DNA of 64,000 nucleotides, from contig CAMBEK010000001.1 in the NCBI GenBank assembly GCA_945865565.1, forward strand, positions 376,345 to 440,344. Reading direction: 5' to 3'. The translations under genes and the position numbers were made by a program. Shown one piece after another: positions 35,712 through 45,005 of the stretch. The notes beneath the pieces were generated by a model. The model was not told where the DNA came from, searched no databases, and was given only the letters and a program-made list of their open reading frames with translations. The stretch comes from Pseudobacteriovorax antillogorgiicola (GTDB lineage: Bacteria > Bdellovibrionota_B > Oligoflexia > Oligoflexales > RGVZ01). Every line of letters starts with the position of its first letter. The stretch's first letter is position 1.

Positions 35712-37172
35712 ATGAATATCAGGGCATCAAGGTTTGCAATTCTCTGTCGTCCTGCGGCTGCGGTGGCAGCCGTTTTGACTTCCACTGTTTTGTTGGCCGG
35801 CACTGCATTTGCTCACGGCGAACAGGATCAAATTGGAAAGTCACGCATCCTGACCCTGAAGCTGCGCGATTTTAAAGCTCAGATGCGCGAACTTGTTGAA
35901 GGCGGCTATGACATTGCCGGTGCAAGTCCGGGCAGCAGCACCGTGGATATTGTCCAGCGTGCAAGTTCACAGCAATCCTTTAACAAGGAAATTTTTGGGC
36001 AAGTCATTGAAAGCAAAATTGTCGATACGACAATCGCGCCCGATGTTGGATATAAAACTTCTGCTGAAGTGGATGAGATCATCCATCGCCTTGCCAACAA
36101 CTACCCTGATCTGGTGACGGTCGAGTCTTTCGGTCGCACCCATGAAGGGCGTGACCTCTGGGCAATTCGCGTAACCAGCCAGGCAAAACAAAAAGCCGGC
36201 AAGCCCGTGGTTTTCTTGAATGCATTGCATCATGCACGCGAAGTGATGACCGTAGAAGTCGCCCTCGATGCGGCCGATTATCTGGCAACGAATTATGGGA
36301 CGAATAATGAAGTCCGCGATTGGCTTGATCGCGCCGAAATTTGGATCGTTCCGATGGTTAATCCAGACGGCAGCAACAAAGTCTGGACAGAAGATAGCAT
36401 GTGGCGCAAGAACACGTCCGGTTCGGACGGGGTTGATGTGAACCGCAATTACCCGTACCGCTGGAATCAGTGTAACGGATCAAGTGGCACCCCGAGTTCT
36501 GACACCTACCGCGGTCCTTCGGCAGGTTCTGAAAATGAGACCCAGGCTATGATGGCCCTTGTCGGCAGGATTCGTCCGGTTTACAGCATCTCGTTCCATT
36601 CCTATAGCGAGCTTGTGCTTTATCCCTACAGCTGCGACGGCGAACACGTTCCCCAGCGTGAGGTGGTCGAAGGTGGCGGCAAGGCTATGGCACAACTTCT
36701 GCCAAGCGACGGTGGTAGCGGCAAGTATGCACCGGGGACTTCGTGGGAAATCCTCTATGCCGTCGACGGTGGTGACATCGACTGGATGTACAATACGCAC
36801 AATGTGATCCCCTACGTCATTGAACTCAATAGCACGAGCCAAGGCTTCCAGCCGTCGTTCAGCGCATGGCGCAACAAGACCGTCCAAAAGGTCCGCGCGG
36901 CTTGGCAGTATGTGATTCGCCGGACGCTTCAAAGCGGCATTCGTGGAAATGTTACGGTGGCCGGAGAGTCAGTGGATAACGCTGTGGTGCGTGTCACCAG
37001 CCTGATCAAGGAAGGCGACGTTGGTCAGATGATCTCCGTGAAGGGTGATGGAACGTTTCACGCCGTTCTCGTTCCGGGATCTTACAAGGTGGTGGTTGCC
37101 CGTGGAGAGCGCACGGTTGAGAAAACTGTGCTCGTCGGAGGCGATCTCGTCACCCTTGACGTGGCCCTGTAA
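35712..37172 (+). CDS. Secreted M14-family zinc carboxypeptidase
   Basis: Protein of 486 aa with a long signal peptide (to about residue 34, cleavage near AFAHG). The M14 domain (about residues 115-390) shows the zinc motif HARE (H174, E177), NPDG, DVNRNYPYRW (substrate-binding Asn-Arg), the third zinc ligand H296 in SISFHSYSEL, and catalytic Glu in YVIELN (E371). A C-terminal beta-sandwich of the carboxypeptidase-regulatory type (IRGNVTVAGESVDNAVVRV) follows. AAGGAAG precedes the ATG; a longer upstream frame has no signal sequence. The 3' end overlaps convergent aroE by 23 nt. Confidence 0.93.
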   Translation: MNIRASRFAILCRPAAAVAAVLTSTVLLAGTAFAHGEQDQIGKSRILTLKLRDFKAQMRELVEGGYDIAGASPGSSTVDIVQRASSQQSFNKEIFGQVIESKIVDTTIAPDVGYKTSAEVDEIIHRLANNYPDLVTVESFGRTHEGRDLWAIRVTSQAKQKAGKPVVFLNALHHAREVMTVEVALDAADYLATNYGTNNEVRDWLDRAEIWIVPMVNPDGSNKVWTEDSMWRKNTSGSDGVDVNRNYPYRWNQCNGSSGTPSSDTYRGPSAGSENETQAMMALVGRIRPVYSISFHSYSELVLYPYSCDGEHVPQREVVEGGGKAMAQLLPSDGGSGKYAPGTSWEILYAVDGGDIDWMYNTHNVIPYVIELNSTSQGFQPSFSAWRNKTVQKVRAAWQYVIRRTLQSGIRGNVTVAGESVDNAVVRVTSLIKEGDVGQMISVKGDGTFHAVLVPGSYKVVVARGERTVEKTVLVGGDLVTLDVAL

Positions 37173-37962
37173 TCGCTGCGAGGCAGACTGATTCAATCAG
37201 TTGATATGGCGCGCTCTTGCCCCACCAGACGGATTGGGCAGAGCGCGCTTGCTCTATCAGCATTGGAAGGCCGTCTTGCGATGGAATCGCAGCGGCACGC
37301 GCGCCTTCCATCAACGCCGAAACCCGGCTGTAACACAGATCAACGAACCAATTATTTGACCGGCCGCGCAGTGCGTTCAGGGCCGGGACAAATTCTGAAA
37401 GAGAATTTCCTGTGATTGGGGCAGGCGTTGCCTGGACAATCAAGGTCCCATCTTCTTCCGTTGCGGTCAGCAGACTTCGCAGTTCCGCAGGACTCCATTT
37501 GTGAAAGGTTCGCCCCTTGATCGGAGTTTGGCGAGCTGGCTCACGGACGATGCAGTGGAGTGGAACATCAAGAAGGCTGGCAATGGCATCGACGGTGCCG
37601 CCGTTACCAAAAAAAATAACGCGATTGATTTTTTCGCGGCGGCACCCGATGCGTCGGGCTCCTGCGAAAAATCCCTCAGCATCTGTCGAAGCCATGCTCC
37701 AGGTGGTTGTGCAGGGCTGACGAAACAGGGTGTTGATTGACTGGCCGCCGAAAATTTTCTTCCACGGTTGGGTAACGTTGAAACCAGTGGAGCCATCTTC
37801 CCACGCCTTCTGCAGAAACACATTCACGTCCTCTGCGCTGGAAAAGTCATAAAGGCGGTATTCGGCATCAATGCCAAGGTGCTTGGACGATGTGCTGTGG
37901 ATCAGAGGCGACAGGCTGTAGGAGATGTCTCGTCCAATCAAACCAAGCTGTTGGGGCTTCAT
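37150..37962 (-). CDS. aroE: Shikimate dehydrogenase family protein
   Basis: Protein of 270 aa related to the NADP-dependent enzyme reducing 3-dehydroshikimate in aromatic amino acid synthesis. It keeps SYSLSPLIHS (shikimate-binding serines), GFNVTQPWKK (catalytic Lys), FGNGGTVDAIA in place of the usual GAGGA cofactor loop, and DGLPMLIEQA near the C-terminus (Gln contacting substrate). The catalytic-Asp region (DAEGFFAGA for DG-G) is divergent. Its ATG overlaps the upstream gene's stop (ATGA), and its 3' end overlaps the M14 gene. Confidence 0.85.
   Translation of the reverse strand: MKPQQLGLIGRDISYSLSPLIHSTSSKHLGIDAEYRLYDFSSAEDVNVFLQKAWEDGSTGFNVTQPWKKIFGGQSINTLFRQPCTTTWSMASTDAEGFFAGARRIGCRREKINRVIFFGNGGTVDAIASLLDVPLHCIVREPARQTPIKGRTFHKWSPAELRSLLTATEEDGTLIVQATPAPITGNSLSEFVPALNALRGRSNNWFVDLCYSRVSALMEGARAAAIPSQDGLPMLIEQARSAQSVWWGKSAPYQLIESVCLAAITGPRQG
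37209..37248 (+). terminator. Stem-loop downstream of the M14 gene, inside aroE
   Basis: Arms GCGCGCTC-TGCCC and GGGCA-GAGCGCGC pair over 13 bp with one bulged T and a 13-nt loop. It lies 36 nt after the M14 stop, within the antiparallel aroE reading frame, and lacks a T-run. A role in ending the M14 transcript is a guess. Confidence 0.35.
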
Positions 37963-38639
37963 GGGCGAGCGGGGTGACGAAGTTCTTGGATGAAGGCAAC
38001 CAGTCCCTTGCGAACTTCGTTGGGTAATTGATCAAAGGCTAAATCTAAATTGAACGATCCTTCTAGTCCAGACACGGGGGTCGCCTTGATGATGCGGCCT
38101 TTGATCGGAACTGGAATTCCAGGCAGCGACAATTCTGCAATTTGACCAGCCAGCGGTGGCGTTGGCGAAGGTCCTTGAGATTCGATGCTAGTTACTATGG
38201 ATGCCCGGCGCAGGCTTAGTGAGCGGAGAAACGATTTTCGGGATCCAACAATGGCTAAAGATCCCTGGTTCAGGACCAGTCTGACGTCAAGGTAGAGGTG
38301 GTCGATCCGAAAGTTATTCAGTAGCCTGCCAAGAGCAGTTTTGGGTGAGGTCACGGTCGACCAGATTCCGAGAATTAAAATGGATCCGACAAATAGTGTT
38401 GCGGCTATGATCGCGATTTCAGAGGCTAAATCCAAAACACTGTCGGTGGTCGACTGGGCTGACAGGCTTAAAACACCTTCGGCACCGAGGGCTGTTGCTG
38501 CCGGCATGTAAACTTGAGCAGACCATTGACCGAGGGATTCGGCCAGCGCAATCCCTCCGACGCCAAAACAGGCAACGCAGATCGCAACGAGGCTTGCCAA
38601 TTGGATTGCGGGAGCGGTAATGATGCGGGTCTTGACCAT
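37959..38639 (-). CDS. Two-pass membrane protein of unknown function, possibly PilZ-like
   Basis: A 226-aa protein with hydrophobic segments at about residues 9-33 and 70-92, separated by a Ser/Ala-rich periplasmic loop, then a cytoplasmic-type region. The tail after residue 115 has LRRASIVTSIES and GRIIKATPVSGLEGSFNLDL with AFDQLP, an arrangement reminiscent of a degenerate PilZ (cyclic-di-GMP) barrel, but the canonical RxxxR and D/NxSxxG motifs are not convincing. No firm family. It overlaps aroE by 4 nt and is divergent from ribF. Confidence 0.6.
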   Translation of the reverse strand: MVKTRIITAPAIQLASLVAICVACFGVGGIALAESLGQWSAQVYMPAATALGAEGVLSLSAQSTTDSVLDLASEIAIIAATLFVGSILILGIWSTVTSPKTALGRLLNNFRIDHLYLDVRLVLNQGSLAIVGSRKSFLRSLSLRRASIVTSIESQGPSPTPPLAGQIAELSLPGIPVPIKGRIIKATPVSGLEGSFNLDLAFDQLPNEVRKGLVAFIQELRHPARP

Positions 38640-38686
38640 GACCGGTTTTTTAGCACACCAGCCAGAATTGCATACAGGAATTTACG

Positions 38687-39709
38687 GTGTTCGTTCATAA
38701 CTCCATCGAGTCCTTTTCGGCCTGGCGCAGGGCTTCTGGCGAGAGGCCGGGATTTGTCCTAACCATCGGAAATTTTGATGGTTGTCACCTTGGGCATCAG
38801 GCCTTGATCAAGGCGGCGAGAGGCCTCGCATGCGATGCGGACGTCTGCGTATTGACCTTTGATCCTCGTCCGGCTGTTTATTTTCGCAAATTGAATGGCC
38901 TTCCCCAGGATGAACACGCCCCCGCTTCGGAATCCCTTTTTGACCCTCAGCAAAAGATCGAAGCGATGGCGGAACTTGGGGTTAACCACCTGATTCTGCA
39001 ACCTTTTGATGCGGCATTCAGTCAAGTCACCGCGGATGGTTTTTTCCAAGCCATCAGCCGGGATGGGTGTGCTGGGATTGTGATTGGGGATGATTTTCGA
39101 TTCGGAAGCGGCCGTTCGGGAGACGCTGCGTTTCTGGGCAAAGCCTGTCAAACCGCTGGAATCTCCTTGCGCCGGGTCGATCCTGTGACTGTTCACGGCG
39201 TGCGTGCGAGCAGCAGTAGGATCCGTCGCGAGATTTTGAATTCCGGGAACGTCGAGCTCGCTTCAGTCCTGCTGGGACGCGAGTACGCGCTGGACGGTGA
39301 AGTGGAGCGGGGGAACCAAAACGGCCGGAGGATTGGAATCCACACCGCCAACCTCAGGTCGCTTGATCAAATCATTCCGCGCAACGGTGTCTATGCTGGA
39401 TACTTTTCCCTGCTCGATCCACTTGTGGCGGGTTCTGTAAAACCCGCTCTTTTATGCCGCAATGAATTGGCGCTGCCTTGCGTGATCAATGTCGGTCATC
39501 GTCCTACCGTTGACGCGAGTGCCAAGCCGCGCTTGACCGTCGAAGCGCACGTGATTGATCACAAATTTGGTGACGACGCCCTGTATGGCAAACGCGCGCG
39601 GATTTATTTTGCAGCCAGGCTGCGTGATGAGACGAGGTTTTCTTCGATCGAAGCCCTGAAGGAACAGATTCACCGCGATATTGAAACGGCGCGGAAAATC
39701 ACTTCTTGA
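38687..39709 (+). CDS. ribF: Bifunctional riboflavin kinase / FAD synthetase
   Basis: Cytosolic enzyme of 340 aa making FMN then FAD. N-terminal adenylyltransferase domain with FVLTIGNFDGCHLGHQALI (HxGH nucleotidyl motif) and GIVIGDDFRFGSGRSGD; the linker contains VRASSSRIRREILNSGNVE; the C-terminal kinase domain has GRRIGIHTANL-type and NGVYAG motifs and ends with the usual RDETRFSSIEALKEQIHRDI. The GTG start at 38687 is preceded by AGGAA. The 3' end overlaps the convergent lipoprotein gene by 11 nt. Confidence 0.94.
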   Translation: MFVHNSIESFSAWRRASGERPGFVLTIGNFDGCHLGHQALIKAARGLACDADVCVLTFDPRPAVYFRKLNGLPQDEHAPASESLFDPQQKIEAMAELGVNHLILQPFDAAFSQVTADGFFQAISRDGCAGIVIGDDFRFGSGRSGDAAFLGKACQTAGISLRRVDPVTVHGVRASSSRIRREILNSGNVELASVLLGREYALDGEVERGNQNGRRIGIHTANLRSLDQIIPRNGVYAGYFSLLDPLVAGSVKPALLCRNELALPCVINVGHRPTVDASAKPRLTVEAHVIDHKFGDDALYGKRARIYFAARLRDETRFSSIEALKEQIHRDIETARKITS

Positions 39710-41066
39710 TGTTGCTTGAAGCGTCCCAGGCCTTCGTTGTCCCGGAGGCGCGGCGAATGACGATCACTTCCGGGTCACCCGTGATCACAGACACGTAAGC
39801 AGCAGACAGAGTTGACGTCGTTGCGCCGTCGCTTAGCACGAGGTCACCGGGAGCCGTATCCAAGATCACACCGTCCCCAGTCAGGGTTGTGTCGCATGGA
39901 TCGTTAATCACATCAAAGGTCAGCTCGCTGGAGGTTTTTCGCACGACGATGCGTTCGTAACTCGTGGCCACTGCCGGCGTTGCTGAAAGTTTCATGGTCG
40001 TGATTTTTGAAGGGAGGCTTCCAGAAATGCAGCGCGCAGTTTCGTTGCCGGTCAAGATAGTTGCCGAAGTCGATGCCGAAATGCCGGTGATGGCACTGGC
40101 CACGGCCGAATCCATTTGCGACTCAGCCGCAGTGTTGGGGTCCAGCAACAGAAGATCGTTTCTCACATAAATCTGGCGATCCGCCAAAGCACCGGCACCA
40201 ACTTCGCCAACCGATCTTGTGGATGCTGGCGTGAGGCGCTGCACCGTCAAGATTTTGGTTCCATCCTGTGCAATCCAACGCGCAGCATCATCAGAACTTG
40301 CCATCACAGATTTTTCGGTCAGGGTTGCCGCCGAGGCTGATGCAACCCCGGCGATGTTGGCAAACGTCCATGCCTCGATCCGCGTCACAGACGCTCCAGA
40401 TGATTCAGCCAACGAAACGGTTGCCAGTTTGTAGCCTGCTCCCGCACGCAGCCAGCGCAAGCCGGAGATTTTACGGCTGCCCGTGGCCAGAGTCGCGCGC
40501 GTTGCAGAGTTTCCGGCATCAACGACAATCACGCTGGATGAACCAGTCGTGGAATCAATTGCAGCATAAGCAATCAATGTTGAATCGGGGCTTATTCTCT
40601 GGCTGTAAACCTGTTCGCTGTCAGTCGAAAATTTTGTCGTTGTGCCGCCAGCCCAAGGCGTGATGTAGACGCCACGCGACCCAGTCGAAGTTCCCCCGAT
40701 GAAGGTGACGTTGTTGCCGTCGGAAGACATCACGGGCGAGGTTTCTGAAATCAAATCGTCGTTTTCCGTCAATCGAGACGGAGCACCCGTGGGCTGGTTT
40801 GGATCAGAATCTATGGTCACTTTGAAGATCCGCAAGCGGTAGTCGTCGCCAGTTTTGGATCGTCCGGATTCAAAAGCGAGTTTCAATCCGTCTGAAGAAA
40901 GTGAAGGTGCCCCATCGAAAAGTTTTATGTCTCCGGAGAAGTAACGCCCCGAAGGACCCGGTGTCGCTGCCGGTGTTGGCGTCGCGGTCGTAGAACCGCA
41001 GCCCTGCGTGAGTGAAATCAAGAGGGCGCTGCAACGAATGAATATTGTTGTTATTTTGTGCTTCAT
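39699..41066 (-). CDS. Secreted WD40-like/TolB-type beta-propeller, probable lipoprotein
   Basis: A 455-aa protein with an N-terminal signal ending in LTQGC (C23, an imperfect lipobox) followed by a Thr/Pro/Ala linker. PD40-type blades recur: APSLSSDGLKLAFES, SPVMSSDGNNVTFIGGTS, SQRISPDSTLIAYAA; later blades are more degenerate. Such propellers are often surface or periplasmic scaffolds. The start lies only 21 nt from that of the divergent ppx-like gene. GGAGG occurs but 16 nt upstream, so the true start is slightly uncertain. Function unknown. Confidence 0.75.
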   Translation of the reverse strand: MKHKITTIFIRCSALLISLTQGCGSTTATPTPAATPGPSGRYFSGDIKLFDGAPSLSSDGLKLAFESGRSKTGDDYRLRIFKVTIDSDPNQPTGAPSRLTENDDLISETSPVMSSDGNNVTFIGGTSTGSRGVYITPWAGGTTTKFSTDSEQVYSQRISPDSTLIAYAAIDSTTGSSSVIVVDAGNSATRATLATGSRKISGLRWLRAGAGYKLATVSLAESSGASVTRIEAWTFANIAGVASASAATLTEKSVMASSDDAARWIAQDGTKILTVQRLTPASTRSVGEVGAGALADRQIYVRNDLLLLDPNTAAESQMDSAVASAITGISASTSATILTGNETARCISGSLPSKITTMKLSATPAVATSYERIVVRKTSSELTFDVINDPCDTTLTGDGVILDTAPGDLVLSDGATTSTLSAAYVSVITGDPEVIVIRRASGTTKAWDASSNIKK

Positions 41067-41087
41067 GGATGGTACTCTATACCTCCA

Positions 41088-42695
41088 ATGGCTCTACATA
41101 AAGCAAAAATCCCAATGAATCCTGTCCAAGAGCCTGGAAGCCACATCATTGCGGCCATTGATATTGGCACCAACTCGATCCACCTGGTTGTTGCTGCCGT
41201 AAACCTGCGGGGAACCATCAAGATCCTTGACACGGACAAGGTCACCGTCCGTCTTGGCCAACACATCACGTCGGGCGGTGATATTGACGCCGAGGGCATA
41301 CGAAAAACCGTCTCCACCATGCGTCACATGATGGAGATCTGTTCTGCATGGCCTTGTCACATCCGAGCGATCGCAACCCATGCCGTGCGAGAGGCGCATA
41401 ACCATCAAAAGTTGATCGAGGCCGTTTTCAAGGCAACTCGCATCCGGATTGAAGTTGTTGACGGCGATGAAGAGGGGCGTCTCGTATTCCTCGGGATGAG
41501 GCAGGGGCTGGCGCTTGGAGACAAGTCTGTCCTGGCCCTTGATATCGGGGGAGGCAGCACAGAAATCCTTTTCGGACGTGGGCACAAGATCAATCATGTG
41601 TCTTCCCTGAAGCTTGGTGCGGTCAACCTTAGCGTCGAATACGGGATGATGGAAAAGGCGGATGCGCGGAGGTTGGCCAGTCTTCGAGAGGCAATCGCCG
41701 CCAGGTTGGAACCAATGGTCGAGGCCACACGCGAGCAACGCTTTCAAGTTGCCGTGGCTTCATCAGGCACCGCCAAGGCACTGGCATCGATCAACCCGCA
41801 AACAATGCGGGTTCGCCCTGGCAACGATGCTAATGGTTTGGTGCTCAAGGCGGGGGACCTGTTCGCAATCACAGATGCCTTGAATGGGTTACGGGATCCT
41901 GTCGCAATCAGGGCGAAAACAGGACTGGATTCCGGGCGCAGCGAGATCATTTTGGCCGGCGCTGAAGTGCTCAGTTCAGTGACGCGCGAACTTGGTGTCA
42001 GCCAGTGGGTTTTTTCTTCGTACGGACTCAGGGAAGGGGCGGTGATCGACACTTGGCAGCGTTTGGAGCCAGACCGCCAGATTGATCGCATCGACGTTCG
42101 CGAGGAGAGCATTCGTTCCTTTGTGGCTAAATTTCAGGTGGACCGCCCGACTTCGGCCCATACGGTTCGTCTTGCGCTGCGGGTTTTCGACCAGATTTCC
42201 TCGTGGATTTTTGCCCACGTCAGCATCGAAGACCGCAAACATTTGCGTCGTCTTTTGGAAGCCGCCACGCAAATTCACGATTGCGGCAGATTCATCAGCC
42301 GGCAGGCCCACCATCGCCATGCCCACTATCTGATTGCAAACAGCCATCTGCCCGGATTTACCCAGGACGAGCGGATTTTCATGGGATTGATCGTCAGGTT
42401 TCACCGCAAGTCGGTCCCCCCGGTCGCCATCGACCCTCAGTTGGGGCCTGACCTTGCCGCAGACGAGTGGGCGGCCATGCGAATTTTGGCGGGCATCCTA
42501 CGCCTGGCTTCTACCCTCAACCGGACCAAACGCCGTAGAGTTCGAGATGTGGTGATCAGGCGTCGGGGCGACAGACTTCAAGTATCTGTAATTACATTCA
42601 GTAAATCTTCATCGGCATTGGACCTTCATAAGGCTCACAAGGAAATCGAAGCTTTGGAAAAATCTTGGGGTATCCGGATTTCGCTCGATTCCTGA
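41088..42695 (+). CDS. ppx: Exopolyphosphatase / pppGpp phosphohydrolase family protein
   Basis: Ppx/GppA family enzyme of 535 aa from the ATG at 41088. The ASKHA ATPase-like fold is marked by IAAIDIGTNSIHLVVAAVN (phosphate 1), EVVDGDEEGRLVFLG and VLALDIGGGSTEILFGRG (phosphate 2), with DYGLREG-like SSYGLREGAVID. The C-terminal HD-type domain (residues 350-500) carries HDCGRFIS and HRHAHYLI. It cleaves terminal phosphate from polyphosphate and/or pppGpp. No strong ribosome-binding site is seen; ATG 41115 is an alternative. The symbol is ppx or gppA; the two cannot be separated by eye. Confidence 0.88.
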   Translation: MALHKAKIPMNPVQEPGSHIIAAIDIGTNSIHLVVAAVNLRGTIKILDTDKVTVRLGQHITSGGDIDAEGIRKTVSTMRHMMEICSAWPCHIRAIATHAVREAHNHQKLIEAVFKATRIRIEVVDGDEEGRLVFLGMRQGLALGDKSVLALDIGGGSTEILFGRGHKINHVSSLKLGAVNLSVEYGMMEKADARRLASLREAIAARLEPMVEATREQRFQVAVASSGTAKALASINPQTMRVRPGNDANGLVLKAGDLFAITDALNGLRDPVAIRAKTGLDSGRSEIILAGAEVLSSVTRELGVSQWVFSSYGLREGAVIDTWQRLEPDRQIDRIDVREESIRSFVAKFQVDRPTSAHTVRLALRVFDQISSWIFAHVSIEDRKHLRRLLEAATQIHDCGRFISRQAHHRHAHYLIANSHLPGFTQDERIFMGLIVRFHRKSVPPVAIDPQLGPDLAADEWAAMRILAGILRLASTLNRTKRRRVRDVVIRRRGDRLQVSVITFSKSSSALDLHKAHKEIEALEKSWGIRISLDS

Positions 42696-42720
42696 CGCGC
42701 AACCCTGCACATTGTCAGCC

Positions 42721-43857
42721 ATGAGTAGCAAGCAAAACACCAAATCAGCATCCACATCCAAGTTCGCGGCAGCCCCTGCATACCAGAGCTTTCGCCAGCA
42801 ATTCGGCACGCTCTTGCGAGATCTTGCTGGATCACCTTGGCCGGATTTGATTGTATTGCATGGAGACTCGGATTTTTTCCTTGGCAAATCCCTCCAGGCG
42901 TTGCGTGAAGCCTGGCAGCGCCGTCTCCCTCAGGCTGGGTCGTCAGAATCACCGGAAAAATTAGAACCGTCAGAAATTGCCGTGATCAATTCCGTCGATG
43001 CCGCCGAGCTCGCAAAGGATGGGTTACTGGACCTTATCCTGAGCCAGAGCCTGTTCGAAGAAACCCAGTTGGTGGTCGTGAGACGCGCCGAAAAAAAATC
43101 CGATGCCGGCAAGGTGATGGCGGCCCTCCCGTCCCCCTTGTCGAATCGATGGTCGAATCGCCTGATCATGACGTTTGAAAAGGCGGTTTTACCAGTCGAA
43201 GTGCAGCGCCAGGTGGTGCGCCTCGGCGGACAGGTGATCCACGTTGCGCAACCGTCGTCCCAGGCGGATTTCATGCAGTACATCCAGACCACATCCCAGC
43301 GTGCACGGTTGCAACTTACGGCCGAGGCCCAGCAGATGGTTTTTAACTGCTGCGGGCGTGATGTTGTGGTGATTGAAAACGAGATCAACCGCCTTGGATT
43401 TATTTTTCCTCCCGTTGCAGGCAAGCCTGCCGACCTTGGGACGGCTGAAGTTTCCAGCGTGCTTGGGGTGCTGCGCGAGGACGAGGTTTTCCGACTGGAC
43501 GAATTGTTGGTCAACCGCCGCCATGCCGAGGTCGAGGTTTTACTTCACAGTCTGATGGCGCGCGGCGAGAGCGTTCTGGCGGTGATTGGGGTTCTTGCCC
43601 GCCACTGCCGCAATGGTCTGGCCATTCAGGACGAGATGGCCCGGCGCGGAGCCTTGGATGTGTCTGGAATGGCAGCCAGACTTCGCCTGCCTCAGGCCGT
43701 CATCCGTAATTTTGTCCGCTATGTTCCGGGTGTGCCGCGCGTCACATTTGAGGGCGCCCTGGCGGCTTGTGCTCAGGCCGACGTCGAATTGAAGACGAGT
43801 GGCTTGCCGGATGGCCTCGCGCTATCTAGAATCGTGGAATGCTTTCAAACCAACTGA
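42721..43857 (+). CDS. holA: DNA polymerase III subunit delta
   Basis: Clamp-loader subunit of 378 aa that opens the sliding clamp. N-terminal AAA+-like domain with LIVLHGDSDFFLGKSLQALR, and LILSQSLFEETQLVVVRRAEKK, which is the usual 'F...RLV.V...' stretch; C-terminal three-helix collar with LRLPQAVIRNFVRYVPGVPR near the end. Start at the ATG 42721, just after a TTG. It overlaps the following gene by 19 nt. Confidence 0.88.
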   Translation: MSSKQNTKSASTSKFAAAPAYQSFRQQFGTLLRDLAGSPWPDLIVLHGDSDFFLGKSLQALREAWQRRLPQAGSSESPEKLEPSEIAVINSVDAAELAKDGLLDLILSQSLFEETQLVVVRRAEKKSDAGKVMAALPSPLSNRWSNRLIMTFEKAVLPVEVQRQVVRLGGQVIHVAQPSSQADFMQYIQTTSQRARLQLTAEAQQMVFNCCGRDVVVIENEINRLGFIFPPVAGKPADLGTAEVSSVLGVLREDEVFRLDELLVNRRHAEVEVLLHSLMARGESVLAVIGVLARHCRNGLAIQDEMARRGALDVSGMAARLRLPQAVIRNFVRYVPGVPRVTFEGALAACAQADVELKTSGLPDGLALSRIVECFQTN

Positions 43858-44999
43858 AATTTACTATCCTGTTGTTTGGCGTCCTTGCCGGGCGTTCTCC
43901 GTGCGCTCAAGCTGGCGGCGTGACGGAAATCTTTTTGCCGCGATACCAGGCCGAGCAGATGGCGTCGGACCAGCCCTTTACCGATCTGGCGGTGCGCCCA
44001 GGCTCAGATGAATCGCCGGGTGGCTCCAGAGGTGGAGAGGTCTGGTTTGTTGGGCGGACATCGCTGTGGCGTTGGCAGCTTGCCGATCAGTCTGTCCGGC
44101 GTTTTCGCCTGATGGATAAAGGGGGGGCAACGGAAAAGGAAAAGGCGAAGCCCGCCTCTCCCGATCGGCCTGCAATTCAACCTGTTGCAACCGCCCGTAT
44201 GGAAATTGAGGGATTGCACCGGATGCTCGTTGAGCAGGGAACCGGATCGTTCCTGGTTTCGTCCACCGATGGAATCTTTGACGTCGATCCAAACTCCGGG
44301 CGGATTTTGCATTATCCGCTGCCAGCCCAAGTTAAGCCCGTGACGACCGGGATCTTTGGTTTTGGTGACCACATTGTTTGGACCACAGCAGATGACCTGA
44401 TCCAGCTCGACCGCTATGGCAAGAGGCTTCATGTGATTGCCCTGCCATCTGCAATGAAGTCGGCAGACCGGCTGCTTTGGTCCCCTGCCCTCAAGTCCTT
44501 TTGGCTTGCAAGGGGTCAATCGCTCAGCACTTTTTCACTTTTGCCCGGTTCGAAAGAAAAACAGGCATGGTTGGCTCCGCAGCCCCTCATCGGGATGACG
44601 GGAGATCAAAACAGCCTGTTTGCCTGGACGGGATCTTCAGTGGCGCGGTTTTCCGACGCTGGCACTTCGGCGGGAAAGAGCCTTGATACTTTAAAGGTTG
44701 CCAAAGACCGCCAGCTCAACCTGATGAATGCTACGGGCGGCACTCATGCATACCTTTTTACGGATGCCACGCTGGAGGTTTACGATCTGGAATCCCGACA
44801 GAGAGAGGCATTCAAATTGCCACTTCCAACGGGACGTGACGCTGCTCTTGTGCAGAGCATGGTCTTGGGTGGGCCAAAGGGAAGCGCTCAAGTGGCGATT
44901 CTGGTGGCAGGCAAACCCCGGGTTTTCTCTTTGGCAAAAGACTTGTCTCTTTCGTCGCATGAGGCCAATGTGAATGAAGAAATTCAAAAGGACAAATAA
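43839..44999 (+). CDS. Secreted beta-propeller-like protein of unknown function
   Basis: A 386-aa protein with a signal peptide (FTILLFGVLAG, likely cleavage after CAQA). The mature part is a series of short beta-strand repeats with Trp/Gly/Asp pairs: GEVWFVGRTSLWRWQL, GSFLVSSTDGIFDVDPNSGR, GDHIVWTTADDLIQLDRYGK and NSLFAWTGSSVARFSD. This spacing suggests a six- or seven-bladed propeller, but no known family is identified. A Lys/Glu/Pro-rich loop (residues 95-115) interrupts the first blades. The start lies inside the end of holA; the Slt gene follows 6 nt later, so the two are probably co-transcribed. Confidence 0.72.
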   Translation: MLSNQLKFTILLFGVLAGRSPCAQAGGVTEIFLPRYQAEQMASDQPFTDLAVRPGSDESPGGSRGGEVWFVGRTSLWRWQLADQSVRRFRLMDKGGATEKEKAKPASPDRPAIQPVATARMEIEGLHRMLVEQGTGSFLVSSTDGIFDVDPNSGRILHYPLPAQVKPVTTGIFGFGDHIVWTTADDLIQLDRYGKRLHVIALPSAMKSADRLLWSPALKSFWLARGQSLSTFSLLPGSKEKQAWLAPQPLIGMTGDQNSLFAWTGSSVARFSDAGTSAGKSLDTLKVAKDRQLNLMNATGGTHAYLFTDATLEVYDLESRQREAFKLPLPTGRDAALVQSMVLGGPKGSAQVAILVAGKPRVFSLAKDLSLSSHEANVNEEIQKDK

Positions 45000-45005
45000 C
45001 GCGTC

